Shown piece after piece: positions 11,642-23,426 of a stretch of DNA of 64,000 bases. Numbering within the stretch: position 1 is the stretch's first letter; each line of letters opens with the position of its first letter. This stretch comes from Paulownia fortunei (Eukaryota; Streptophyta; Magnoliopsida; Lamiales; Paulowniaceae), in assembly GCA_019321725.1 (NCBI GenBank), contig CM033110.1, forward strand, positions 3,465,278 to 3,529,277. Reading direction: 5' to 3'. The translations under genes were made by a program, and so were the position numbers. A model generated the notes under the pieces. It was not told the DNA's origin, did no database searches, and worked only from the letters and a program-made list of their open reading frames with translations.

Positions 11642-14260
11642 TTCCTGCCCTGGAATCTCTCAGACAAACCAACTACAAGGAACATCACATAATTTCTAGT
11701 CCATGTTCAAAGAGAATAATTCTTCTTGTAGCAAAATCTTGAAGAGTGTGTGTTTGAAGGGTAGAAAAGAGAAAATTGTTGGAGCAAAAAAAAAAGAACA
11801 GAAAAAGTAACAGTAAAGGTTTTGAATTTGTTTCCGAAAAAGGTTTTCCAAGTTTAAAAAAAAAAAAAACAAGGAGATTATCACAAGGTTTGTGTGGAGT
11901 CTATTTGTCTATAAGCTGTCAAAGTCGGCCTAAACCTTGGACTTTTATTCCCATGCCTTAGCGGTGATGCCAAAGTTTAATGGGCCCTCTTGATTACTGG
12001 AATATTTGGTTCTTAATTGTTTGATTTGAAGGTTTGAAATTTTCTTGGTGTCTTAAGTTAATTGTGATTAGATTAAGTATGGTCATACGTTGTGATGACT
12101 TAAGCAGATATGTTTCTTAGTATATCCCAGTATATACTCCGAAAAAGAAATATTATAAACTTATTTTTTTTTATTATTATTTTTGGACATTAACAATGCA
12201 GTAGCTCAATTATCCTACTAATAGACCACTACTAAATTAATTTGTATATACTAGTAAAAAAAAAAAATGTGTTGCATCTTGCATGTAAATGACTATGACT
12301 AAGATATAAAATTTGTATAATAAAATATAAGGAAAATGTTGTTTTACTTTTTCACTTGATTCTTATAACTATTGTATTTGAATTTGAATTTGAATTTTGT
12401 TTTTTTAGTCATGTTCCAAATATATGTTCTTTTACCATTAATGATTTATTTTTGAAAGTAGGAGTAATAAAATATATGACCTCGTTAAAATAGTTGCATA
12501 ATATATAAATTTAATTGAGTAAACGTGTAAAATATTCAATGACAATGCATGAAAAAACAAATCGATCAACACAGTTTAGTGAATAAAGTCTTAAAGAAAC
12601 AAAATTATTGAATATTCAAAATGTAAGTAATACTTTAACTAATTAATTTCTTACCATATAAAGTGTAATAATTTAAATTTCTGATTGCATTAGTTGTTTT
12701 TTTGTTTGACCTTGACGATTGGAGGTATTAGCTTTAAGCGTGGTTTCATAAAATCTTTTGCAATTTTCTGTTTGAATTTTCTACTCTTTTATACTCTGTG
12801 TGATAGACAATAATATTAAACTTTGATAAATAAAATTAATTTATCTGACTTATGATAAATAGTTTTACGTTCTTATTGGGCTTAGATAGTTGAATATATA
12901 TTATATACATATCACAATAGTTTACAAAAGTGTTGGCCTATACACTATAATTAATTCGAAGTTTGAATTATCGAATAAAATATTTTTAAAATAATATAAT
13001 TGGAAAAAAAATATTATACATAATATTTTCAACTTAAATTTCTTCTCCGTTTTTATTGAGTGAAAGCTAATTTGGAGGTTTTTCCTTCAAAAATAATTAA
13101 TAGATAAGTCTACAAAAATTAATTTCTCTCTATTTCAGAAAAAATCCTCAAATTCAGGTGTCATGTTCTGATTGCGTAGTATTTTTCAGCAAAATTTGGA
13201 GTTAATTTATCAATATTTAGGAAATGCTATAAATATATTGGGTTAAATTCCATAAGCACCCCTCTGTGTTCAACAAATGAAAATGAGAGTGGGATATATA
13301 GTTTTAATCCGAATTATATGTGTTAAAAGACCATTTTAGCCCTCTTATCATTAATTATTTTGATTATATTATCACTAACTGTTTTATATTTGGCATCGAA
13401 GCTCTTGTAATAAACCTTATTGTTTTATTTTATTTTCATTTCTACCATAAATTTATCTTCCCCTCCCCACATAATTATAATATAAATAGGATAATTGATA
13501 AGAGAATTAAAATATATATATATTATAAATCTAAAGCTATCAGAATAATCAACTTTAAAAAATCATAAATTTCTCATAAGTAGTCATCTTATGCCCAAAA
13601 TATATTATTGTATAGCTCTCAAAGTCTAATTTTACATAATCAATTTCTCTTAAAAATTTGATATAATCAAAGAATTTTGATGAAAGAATACCAACTTTTG
13701 AAAAAAAAATTGAGATAAAAGGAAATTTGGTGTTATATTTCAATTATACCACTTAAAAACTAATAAAATCAAATTATGACCTCCTTTTAACTATGCAATA
13801 GTTATGAATTAGGATTATATAACTTTGTCAAAATCTCAAGAAGTTTTTTTAAGCTATTCGTATTCATATAATAGTAAAAAAGATAAATAAATATATAGAG
13901 TAATAAATAAATAGGTATGATAGATATATAAATAAATAGATAGATAAACAAGAGATAAAAATCGAGAAATATCATGACTTAAAAGTCAAAAATATTCTGA
14001 GTCGTTGGATGAGAATATAAGTGTACATGTCAAGTGATATCATGATGGTGAAATAAGGAAATTCCCTTAGTTTGTGTTAAGCAAAAAAAATCCTTAGCCA
14101 ACTTGTGACAAGTTTCATTAATTATCACAGTATTCGAAATAAACAAATGCAATTGATGATGATGTGCATGTTTCTTTCGTATCTTGCTGTCACTTAGCTG
14201 CACATGATGTCCCCAAACACAGTCTAATATGCTTTAATTGATATTATATGGAATATATAA
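11642..14260. other. Upstream region of the U-box gene and AT-rich intergenic DNA
   Basis: The first 100-400 bases should contain the minus-strand promoter and 5' UTR of the U-box gene. No TATA element could be assigned with confidence. The rest is AT-rich with homopolymer runs and no recognisable coding frame. A motif gttaaattccataagcaccc at 13243-13262 resembles the ends of the MITE group described at 21206 and 44914, but no partner end was found. Confidence 0.45.
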
Positions 14261-14613
14261 ATTGGACTAATTTTATAAATTTTTTAAAATATTTTATAAG
14301 TTGTTTAAGAGTTTATAAACTATAAAAAAATATGTAATAATTTTTTTAAAAAAAGTTTATAAAATTAAAAAAAATTGTTTAAAAATTTATAAATTTTTTA
14401 AAAAAATATTTTCATCACAACTTATTTTAAAAGATCTTATTTTAACGAACTCTTTTAATTTTGATAATTTTAATTATAATATTATTATTACTAATATTTT
14501 AAAAACTCCATAATCTTATTTTATCAAACATTTCAACAACTTATATTTTATAAATTTTAAAAAGATATGGAGCAGGAACTTATAAAATCTTTTAAATAAA
14601 TTTAGTCAAATAC
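14261..14613. mobile_element. Foldback MITE-like element (hAT-like ends)
   Basis: The left end starts near ttggactaattttataaa. The right end, read in reverse complement, starts near atttgactaaatttatttaa. Both run on into A/T-rich inverted arms containing ttttataag, giving a roughly 350-bp palindromic element. The same kind of end appears at about 19820 and at 31377. Assignment to hAT is inference from the element style; no target duplication was confirmed. Confidence 0.45.
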
Positions 14614-14716
14614 GTTTTTAAGGTCAAATGTATGCTGCGCTCGATTAAATTTACATAAAGTAGAAATTCAATTTTCTTTCACATAGATTCATATATATAT
14701 ATATATATATATTATT

Positions 14717-15339
14717 TTTATTTTTATTTTTTGTGCGTAAAGGATGGATCTAGTTATCATATGAAACTTTGATTTAATTATGGTGTATTCTTGTTAGAGT
14801 TAAAAAATCTAGGTGGGGCCCCCTTAATTTGAATAAAGCGTCTCTTAAGTCAAGATTTGTACATCATTGTCTTGATGTCACTGTCACATTGGAATGTTGC
14901 ACTTGCAGGCTAAGGTTTGGGAAATATCCTTCTGATTTCCTCAAATTTATTGATTTTTGACTATCATTATTAAGTCTTGAGTAGATATGTTAGATCATAC
15001 TCATACTATGTTATACGGATACGGATATTAAATGTATAAATATTGAATACAATAATTCTAAAATGTTTTAGGACACAGTACGTCTCGAATATAATTGTTC
15101 AGTATACAGGCACTTGAATAATTGGAACTTAATTATGAATTTTTAGATACTTTCATGCAATTATAGAAAAAAAATGTTGATATAGTTAATAGTGACGGCT
15201 ACAGAGTTGAGGAAAAAAGCTGAATTGGGAAAAGAAATACAATTTAAAAAAAAAAAAAGAAAGAAATTTTTTCAAGAAAATAAGAGAAAGTGAATAAAAC
15301 ACTAATTTTTATTTAGTCCTTGGAATTTTTTATTTCTTA
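14717..15339. repeat. 623-bp direct duplication, copy 1
   Basis: This copy matches 15401-16023 at a constant offset of 684 bp. Reading the two side by side I saw no mismatch, so the duplication is young. The shared block contains gcgtaaaggatggatctag at its start and ttagtccttggaattttt at its end. No gene is inside. Confidence 0.9.
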
Positions 15340-15415
15340 TTTTTTACTATATGAAAACAAAAACACAAATTTATTTTACTCATTTTTATTAAAAATATTA
15401 TTTATTTTTATTTTT
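15335..15415. repeat. 81-bp repeat, copy 1
   Basis: This block (beginning tcttattttttactatatg) recurs at 16481-16561, offset 1146 bp. In copy 1 it follows the 623-bp block directly. In copy 2 it is separated from the 623-bp block by about 460 bp that contain the tRNA gene. Confidence 0.85.
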
Positions 15416-16023
15416 TGTGCGTAAAGGATGGATCTAGTTATCATATGAAACTTTGATTTAATTATGGTGTATTCTTGTTAGAGTTAAAAAATCTAGGTGG
15501 GGCCCCCTTAATTTGAATAAAGCGTCTCTTAAGTCAAGATTTGTACATCATTGTCTTGATGTCACTGTCACATTGGAATGTTGCACTTGCAGGCTAAGGT
15601 TTGGGAAATATCCTTCTGATTTCCTCAAATTTATTGATTTTTGACTATCATTATTAAGTCTTGAGTAGATATGTTAGATCATACTCATACTATGTTATAC
15701 GGATACGGATATTAAATGTATAAATATTGAATACAATAATTCTAAAATGTTTTAGGACACAGTACGTCTCGAATATAATTGTTCAGTATACAGGCACTTG
15801 AATAATTGGAACTTAATTATGAATTTTTAGATACTTTCATGCAATTATAGAAAAAAAATGTTGATATAGTTAATAGTGACGGCTACAGAGTTGAGGAAAA
15901 AAGCTGAATTGGGAAAAGAAATACAATTTAAAAAAAAAAAAAGAAAGAAATTTTTTCAAGAAAATAAGAGAAAGTGAATAAAACACTAATTTTTATTTAG
16001 TCCTTGGAATTTTTTATTTCTTA
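15401..16023. repeat. 623-bp direct duplication, copy 2
   Basis: The right-hand copy of 14717-15339. It is followed by a unique segment (16024-16480) holding tRNA-Ala and then by the second copy of the 81-bp repeat. Confidence 0.9.
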
Positions 16024-16274
16024 ATTTTTATTATAACCTTTAAAATATTAGTTTGAGTCTTCTATTCCAAATATTTTTTTATTTTTTTATATTAAATATT
16101 ATAAATACACATTAAATTTATATTTCTTACTTAGATCAATTTACTTATTTATTAAATATACACGTTAACCTACATCCATGAAATATCAAACTCTGAAAAT
16201 TCTTCGAAAAAGCTCATATTCTGAGTCCTCCACGTTTTTTGGTCTAATAAAATTATCATACAATTATGAAACAT

Positions 16275-16347
16275 GGGGGTGTAGCTCATATGGTAGAGCG
16301 CTCGCTTCGCATGCGAGAGGCATGGGGTTCGATTCCCCGCACCTCCA
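16275..16347 (+). tRNA. tRNA-Ala (anticodon CGC)
   Basis: A 73-nt cloverleaf. The seven-base acceptor stem is GGGGGTG with CACCTCC, including the G3-U70 wobble pair that marks alanine tRNAs. The D-arm/A-box region is tagctcatatggtagagcg. The anticodon stem CTCGC/GCGAG closes the loop TTCGCAT, so the anticodon is CGC (codon GCG). The T-arm/B-box is ggttcgattcc. The discriminator base is A and no CCA is encoded, as in nuclear genes. T-rich runs shortly downstream could stop RNA polymerase III. There is no intron and all stems pair, so it looks functional. Confidence 0.96.
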
Positions 16348-16480
16348 CAAAAATATTTTCATATTTTTGCCTGGTTTGCCGTTGATGGTGCACCAAGGTT
16401 TTGATATGAGGCCGGCTCGACCAGTCAAATCATCATTCGGACCACAAAATTCTTTTGGTTTCACTTCTACAAAAAAATCT

Positions 16481-16561
16481 TCTTATTTTTTACTATATGA
16501 AAACAAAAACACAAATTTATTTTACTCATTTTTATTAAAAATATTATTTATTTTTATTTTT
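16481..16561. repeat. 81-bp repeat, copy 2
   Basis: A second copy of 15335-15415, directly right of the tRNA-bearing segment. Confidence 0.85.
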
Positions 16562-19500
16562 AAATATATTTTATATATCTACTAATCTTATTTTCAAACC
16601 TACTCACATATCTAATCTTTTCATACAAAAAATACTATAAAATAAATATATTTTCATTTCTAAACCTATATAGTTTGCATAAAAATATAACTAATTCAAA
16701 TATTATTCTTATTTTTATACAAAAATCTAACGGAAATATTTTCAATTTTAAAAATACTGAAAACATGAAAATGAGTTTGAAAATGAAATAACATTTTTAC
16801 TTTCAAACTCTTTTTTTCCCATTTCCTTTCTCATCTCCCGCAAACTTTTATGGCATATATTAATTAGACAATGTTGATTATTTTTTATCTGTATGACTTG
16901 AAATATAGAGTATTATGAGTGTTGGATTATTATTGGATTAACTAAGATATTTCAAATTCCCACTATGGCTGGGATTTTCTTTTGTAAATCTTGAGATTCA
17001 TGGTGCTTATGTCTTCCTGTACTTTTCTATACTAGACTGATCTTTATTGTTATCATTTATAGATAAAAAAAAAAAGAATATGGGAAATAGCTTAGAACAA
17101 AAATATATATAGTTTTAATATTTTCTTATTCAATTTTTTTAATATAATTTTTATGTTTCAATGTTTCAACCTATTTTTCATTATTTATAATATAATTATG
17201 ACTACTAATTTGACCGTAATTAATTCGATGGTTGAACCAATAACCCTTTAACATTTATTCTATACGAGCAATAGCATTAGTCTTCCCGACTTCCCTAGAA
17301 AGCACGTTTTAGTGCATCGTGTGTCGTATGCCGCACGACACATTTGTTTTGTCCATATGAAGCACAGAGGTTTAAATTGTGAGTGGAACATGACTTACAA
17401 ATTTGACTTTGCTTTGAACTTGTGCTTGGGTATCCAAAATTGCAGCACTTTGTATTTTTATGTGATATTAAGGTGGACGTTGGGGTAAATCCAAGGTGTA
17501 TGGAATTGATTGGGTGGGTGTGGCACCTTATCTTTTGAATTCTACCAATGTCACTATAAATTTTTTTAATTTAAGAGTACGATATAATAAGGGGAGGCAT
17601 GAATGCATCAAGAGATACGGTCCCCCTCCCCCCTCCCCTCTCCCCCCTCCCCCTCCCCCCTTTGTAGGTTATTTTAAAAATTTTATTTTAATTTCGTGTT
17701 TCATCTTATATCTTATATTATATATTCATGCAACATCTATACGATTAATCAATTGTATATTTAATAAAATATTTTACACACGCGACGTGTTTATATTGTA
17801 TGAAATATCAAATAAAATATTATATTGAAATAGAAGATTCAAACTACGTCCTGATACATAATTTTTCTATGGTCTCAAGAAAGGCGCCAAGGCTTCATGC
17901 GACTAGACAAGTTACGTTGGTTACGTGGGCTAACTCATGGCTCATGTGTTAGCCTTGTTCGTCGGCACTACTGCCGTCGGGTTATGCATGCATAACCCTA
18001 TGGGCGGACCTGTTACTAAGACATTGAGCTTGTTCGAGTGGTAAGGTGGTAGGTAGGCATGGATGGTAGTTAAAGGTGGTTGCTCTTGTCCTTTTGCAAG
18101 AATTGACTGGTCCTATTGTCCGAAACACCTATCAGCCCCCACATGTTGCTCCATATGCTGAGGAGGAAAGCTTACCATTTGGTGGACTGTTATTTACATG
18201 TTGTACTTGTTCCCAATTGTCACGGCATGTCCCGTGCCCATTTCTTGCTTCATATTCCAAGCATTTGAGCTGTACGATTTTACTTGATGTGTGGAATTAA
18301 CCTAAGACATTGCTTGTATAATACGTTGGTAAAATTTATATAAGGTTGATACGTTGTTTGTGTGTTGTCTTTATGTCTTACGCGTTGTTGTTTTTATGAC
18401 TTGTGTGTATACGCATCCACTTCATAAATGAAGTACGAGTATAAGTATGATTGTTTGAGATTGGTATACTTATTTCACAGGATGACTTTAATCATTCCCA
18501 GGATGCATTAATTAACAAAGAAAAGAAGGCATTCATAATTGTTAAAATTTAAATAATCTAGATGTGAAATTCATAATGGGTAATATATGTCAAGTATGGA
18601 GTGGATTTGATATTGTGAAAGGTCCATGTAGGAAGGCCTAAGCCCAGCCCGTATTTCAGTTGGACCCACCTTAAAGTATTGAGCCCAAAATCGTTGCTAC
18701 TAATATTAGATCTATAAGTTGGATTTGGGCCATGCTCAAAACTCACATGGGATTCTCAGAACTTCTTGAGATTTTTTCATCGGCTCATAATCTTTGTGTC
18801 CTTTCTTAGGAACCATTGTTTGCCTTCAAAACTAAGCCCACAAATGAGGCCCAATACTAAGCCCTTCATTATAAGCTATCATGCAAACTAAGCATCAAAC
18901 ATGGATAATTTGGGAAATGTTGGGATAGGGTAAGATGAAGGCAGAAACATTCTAATGCACACCAGGAATACAATCACGAGATTGGGGGAGTGTGAAATTT
19001 ATGTTTTCTTAAAAATAGTAAATAAAGAGTTATTTTTAATTTTTTAGGGGGGGCAAAATTTTAAATTTTAGTAATTTTATGTATAAATATTATACTAATT
19101 CAAAAAATTTATGGAGTTAATGAAGGTGACATCGCCATCCGTCCTCTCGTGACTCCGTCTCTGAATAAAACACAATTTTCATATACTGGTTCGACCTAAA
19201 TCCTCTCATGATTCAAAATGCAATAACAACTTAAAATTCGATCCACACCCATTTAATTGAATCCAAATCACAACTCTAGTGGGATGCGATATGAAGTTTT
19301 AGGTAAGAATAAAAAAATAAAAATAGTAGTTGAAAGTTTATGATGTCACAGTCATTCTTTGAAAAAGAATAATTATCATTATATAAAAAATATAGAAAAA
19401 AGAATTTGAGGCATGAAAAAGGAATGGACAAAAAACCAAAAAGGAATAACTTCCAAATATTAGGTTTTATTCTGTCTGAGAAAATTTTGATTTTAAATGT

Positions 19501-19820
19501 ACCTTGCATAAAAATGTTGGACTAAATCCACAAGACTTTAAACATGTTGTCGGCTTTTTCTTAAAAATGAATACTATTAACAAAAATGTGTATCTTGCTA
19601 AAGTCCTTTAATTCTTTGTCCAACAGATTATTTTGAATTTTGAAACTTAACTTTCTTTTTTCAAAGAAAAGTCAATTTAAGCTATTCCACCGGTATAGAC
19701 AAAATTAGCATCAAACCAAACGATGAAGGGTTAAAAGAAGTTACTTTTCCTCTAAAAATATCTAATATATGCCAATTTAAAAAGGAAAATAATAATAATA
19801 AATATAATCAAATCAAAGTA
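16562..19820. other. AT-rich intergenic DNA with a short less AT-rich island
   Basis: No gene is supported. A polypyrimidine run of C and CT lies at 17621-17660. Around 17880-18300 the sequence is less AT-rich and opens a 74-codon frame (18076-18300) without family resemblance. It is probably the remnant of a mobile element, but I could not place it. Confidence 0.4.
17621..17660. repeat. C-rich/CT low-complexity tract
   Basis: About 40 bases of C runs broken by single T residues. The complementary strand carries more than four runs of four or more G and could form a G-quadruplex. Length variation between individuals is likely. Confidence 0.9.
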
Positions 19821-20134
19821 GGTGTTTGGCTAAACTCATAATTTTTTTAAAAAAATATATAAAAGCTTATAAGATGTTTTGAAATGTCGGACATAATTTT
19901 TAAAGGTGGAAGCGTATAATAGAATATTCGTAGCAATTTAATTTCTTGAAAAATGGCTACCAAATTAATTTTGTCAAAGTGTACCAAAACTTCTTATATT
20001 TTACCATGTAAGTCACAATACTCTCATTATTAACTAGCTACAAACAGCTTATATATATATATATAAACTTGATGTTTATTTTTTATGAGGATGAAAATCC
20101 ACAAAGGTGATAAAATTGTCGATTCCTCTTGAAA

Positions 20135-20217
20135 ATGGATTCGAGGTATTTAGATTCGATATGCAGTACTAACAAATGGATTCGAGGTATTTAGATTCGA
20201 TATGCAGTACTAACAAA
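20135..20217. repeat. Two perfect 41-bp tandem copies
   Basis: The unit starts atggattcgaggtatttag at 20135 and again at 20176 and appears identical in both copies. A recent replication-slippage or repair duplication in non-coding DNA. Confidence 0.9.
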
Positions 20218-20769
20218 TTATTAGACGAACTATGAAATTCCTCGAGTAAATTTCTCCGACGATCGAGCCAATCTCATGCCTTTAGAAAAATGTAAAAGAC
20301 ATAAAGTTATAATTGAAAAAATAATAGCCAAACCTGGACGAAGGTCTAAATAGTTTAAATTCTCCTCCAATTTTGTCTTTAATTTTTTTTTTAAATAATA
20401 ATGTGTGTAAATTATCACCTTACCCTTACAATGAAATTGAGCCCATCAATTTTTTCATAAATTTTTAGAATAAAATCTAATATTTTATTATCTATAAAAA
20501 CATTTTATATACTAACTTAGACAAAAGATGTGTATAATTTAATCATATCATCAACACATTAATCAATAGAGGGTCCACCAAAAATGATGAATCGAGAATT
20601 CTGCCGTGGAGGCTGAGTCTGCTGACATGGCAGAGATTTAACAGCAAAAGGAAATGAAGAGCATGAAAGAATCCTAAATATGATCATAAGTCTATAATAT
20701 TATGTAATAATTTAAATAATAAAATAATATTAATTATGCCAGCAATAATTAATGCCAGATAGAGACAGA

Positions 20770-20852
20770 ACTGCACGTGCGCCTCCCCGCAATCGTCGAG
20801 ATATTTGAGTCAAAAGATGCCGCGCACGTGCCTTCCCGGTCAAAGGTCAAAA
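20770..20852. promoter_or_regulatory. GC-rich island with two G-boxes and two W-boxes
   Basis: In very AT-rich surroundings this short island has CACGTG at 20774-20779 and 20825-20830, each followed by a similar c-rich word (gcctcccc / ccttccc). It also has GGTCAA twice in tandem (20839-20850), the reverse complement of the TTGACC W-box. These are binding motifs of bHLH/bZIP and WRKY factors. Whether the island acts on any gene is unknown. The nearest coding genes are 9 kb to the left and 12 kb to the right. Confidence 0.35.
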
Positions 20853-21205
20853 GGCCGTGATTGCCTTGCACGAGCCTATATTTCTTTTTTTTATTTTTAG
20901 TTTTTTTTTTTGGTAAATTTTTTATTTTTAAAAATTGTAATATTAGAAAAGAAAAAGCAGAAAGATGAGACCCCCAAGTCTAGGATAAGAACCATGAGGA
21001 GGAGGATTCCCTTTTTGATAAAAAAATAAAATAAAATACTCCCATACATTCACATTAATATTTTTTTATTTTTTATTTTTTATTTGTTGGAGCAGTTAAG
21101 TTGATATTATTGACTAATACGAATCGTGCTTCTCATGTTACTCCTTTACCAAATATTATATGTTATTAAACAATAATATCAATAATGTTATTTGAAAATA
21201 AAGTT

Positions 21206-22076
21206 TAGGATGAATTTCACTTTGAGTTTGCCTCTCAAATTATAAAATACACACTTTATCCTCTCAAACTAGGAAAATATCAATTTTTTTTCTCTATTTT
21301 TTCCCCTCTTTTCATAATAGTTCAGAAAATATTAAAACTTTAAAAATATTATTTGAATTTAATAATATAGATAAATTAAGTTAAATTAGACTAATTGTAA
21401 ATCACCATATGAATTAATTTCATTCCTATGTATTATAAATAATAGACAAGTAAAAAATAATCATAAAGCTGTTTGAAAATAAAGAAACTATGTGAAAAAA
21501 GAAAATCTTAAATTCAGACATGAGAATATAGGTCAGGGTATCAACTTTCTTAACCTTTGAGTAGCCATCAGCCCAATGCATAATCTTAGGACTTGTGAGA
21601 TTTGAATCTTTACAATCGATTATGTGATCGCTTTGATGGGAGACATCTATTTTCTAGAAATTATGAGACTATTTTGCTGAATTTCTTAAAGAAATTTGTC
21701 TCACTTCCCAATCTATTCTCTCTCTATCCAATTATATCGGTTTTTGAATAAATTTACAATTTTTTTGAAAGATTTTTCAAAATTTTCATGAAAGTATTAA
21801 TTATTTATAAGCTATTTATTGCACTTATCAATAAAAAAAAGTATGTATTTTATAGTTGATCTACATTAAATTAATTGTTTTATAATAGTAGTTTCAACTA
21901 AAATTAAAATCTTCAACTCAATATTTCTCAAAGTATTTGAAAAAGAGGGGAAAAATTGAAAAATATAATAAAGGGGGTAAAAATGTTGAGGGAGTAAATT
22001 GTTACATTCATACATTTGAGGGGTATAAAGTGTCACATGCATATAGTTGAGGGGGCAAAGTGAAATTTACCCTAAA
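21206..22076. mobile_element. MITE-like element, family with TTTCACTTTG ends, copy 1
   Basis: The left end reads taggatgaatttcactttg. The right end in reverse complement reads tagggtaaatttcactttgc. The ends continue with similar tandem words (tatcctctcaaact, ccccctcaactat). The length is about 870 bp with no coding capacity. The interior shares words with the element at 44914 (attaaattaattgttttata, a tttctcaaa run, and a tail of ggggaaaaattgaaaaat type), so the two belong to one family. The superfamily was not determined. Confidence 0.6.
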
Positions 22077-22940
22077 ATTTATTTCGGTTTGGATATTCTT
22101 TTTGCTAACCAAACTAAAAATATGGACAAGTCAAGACACGCTAAAGTTTGTATGAACACCACATCACTAAAATACTGAATAAAAAAAATTATGATTTTAA
22201 TATTCATAGTCCTAAAATTCGCTATTATTTATTTAGATTTATGATCTAAATATCGCATATATTTCACCTATTTTAAATTTATTATTATTATTTTTTTGTC
22301 GGATGTCCTAAAATAAAATTTTATTAATGATGTGATTCTACTAATTTTTAATCACTATATATTTATTGACAACAATATATCAAATTATATATATAATTTT
22401 ATTTAAATTTTAAAATTTTTACACTCTAAAAATAACAAAATTATCTTTTATATAGTTAAAATTATTTATTTAAATATTATAATTAAAAAAATAATGATCA
22501 TGCTTCTTAAAATTAAAATTTCTAGTTCCATTCCGTGCCACCAACTGTACTCTTTTTTTAAGATCTTGTGGCCATCCACTTGTTATTAAGTTGAAAGTTG
22601 AAACGAGATTTTAGACTGGTTAAATTTTTTTTAGCATTTTTTCAAAAAATAATAACAAAAATTGGTATCTTGGTCATGGTTATGAAAATATTATGGTAAT
22701 TTTAAGAAGAACTAGTTTGGTTGATAATAAGATAGCTTCTGGGATTACTTAAATTCTAAAACTCATCAAGATCTTAAATAAATATGAGCTCCGTTTGAAA
22801 ATAAATATCAGCTTTAAATCAAATCCAAGTCAACTTGAATTTAATTTTTTTTTTCCTAATTAATATATATTTCTCACTAACGGACGCGCAAAAAAAAGAA
22901 AGCGAAGATGTTAGTGACGAGATGTCGTATGGGAGCAAAG

Positions 22941-23426
22941 TCGCAACCTCGGGAATGAGCACTTATTTTCAATAATAATATTAAAGTTGTTATTAATTAT
23001 ATATATTTAATAATAATTTTTTTATTGTGGTGAAAATATAACATAATTATTAAAGTTGTTAATTATTATATATATTTAGTGATAAAAATTTTTATTGTGC
23101 CGATGATTTTTACAATTTAAAATTACAAGAATTGTTTTTAAGTACTTATTATTGGAAGCTAATAACCAAAAAATTAATTATATATAAGTTGTAATGATAG
23201 ATATACAATGACAACAAAAATTGTCGTAACCACGTTAGACAATATTTGTATTGTTACTATATATGTGTTACTATTTGTCGAAAGTAACAATTTACATATA
23301 ATTTTGTTAATATTTTAAAACGTATTACTATTGAAAAATAAAAATTATTTTCATATAATACATAAAATTAACGACAACTTGAACAATATTCTTTAATATT
23401 TTGTCACTAATTTTTTTTCTTGTATG
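22941..23426. mobile_element. Non-autonomous CACTA-like element (decayed), copy 1
   Basis: The right end, in reverse complement, reads tacaagaaaaaaaattagtg, close to the CACTACAAGAAAA ends of plant CACTA transposons but lacking the outermost bases. The interior has two roughly 65-bp repeats beginning attaaagttgtta (about 22980 and 23049). Related sequence lies inverted at 52720-52859. Confidence 0.4.

Noticed and set aside
16178..16585. 135-codon plus-strand frame
   Set aside because: It runs straight through the tRNA-Ala gene and adjacent A/T-rich repeats; not a protein.
17496..18300. Frames of 110 and 74 codons
   Set aside because: The first translates the C-rich tract into proline runs; the second has no recognisable motif or splice context.
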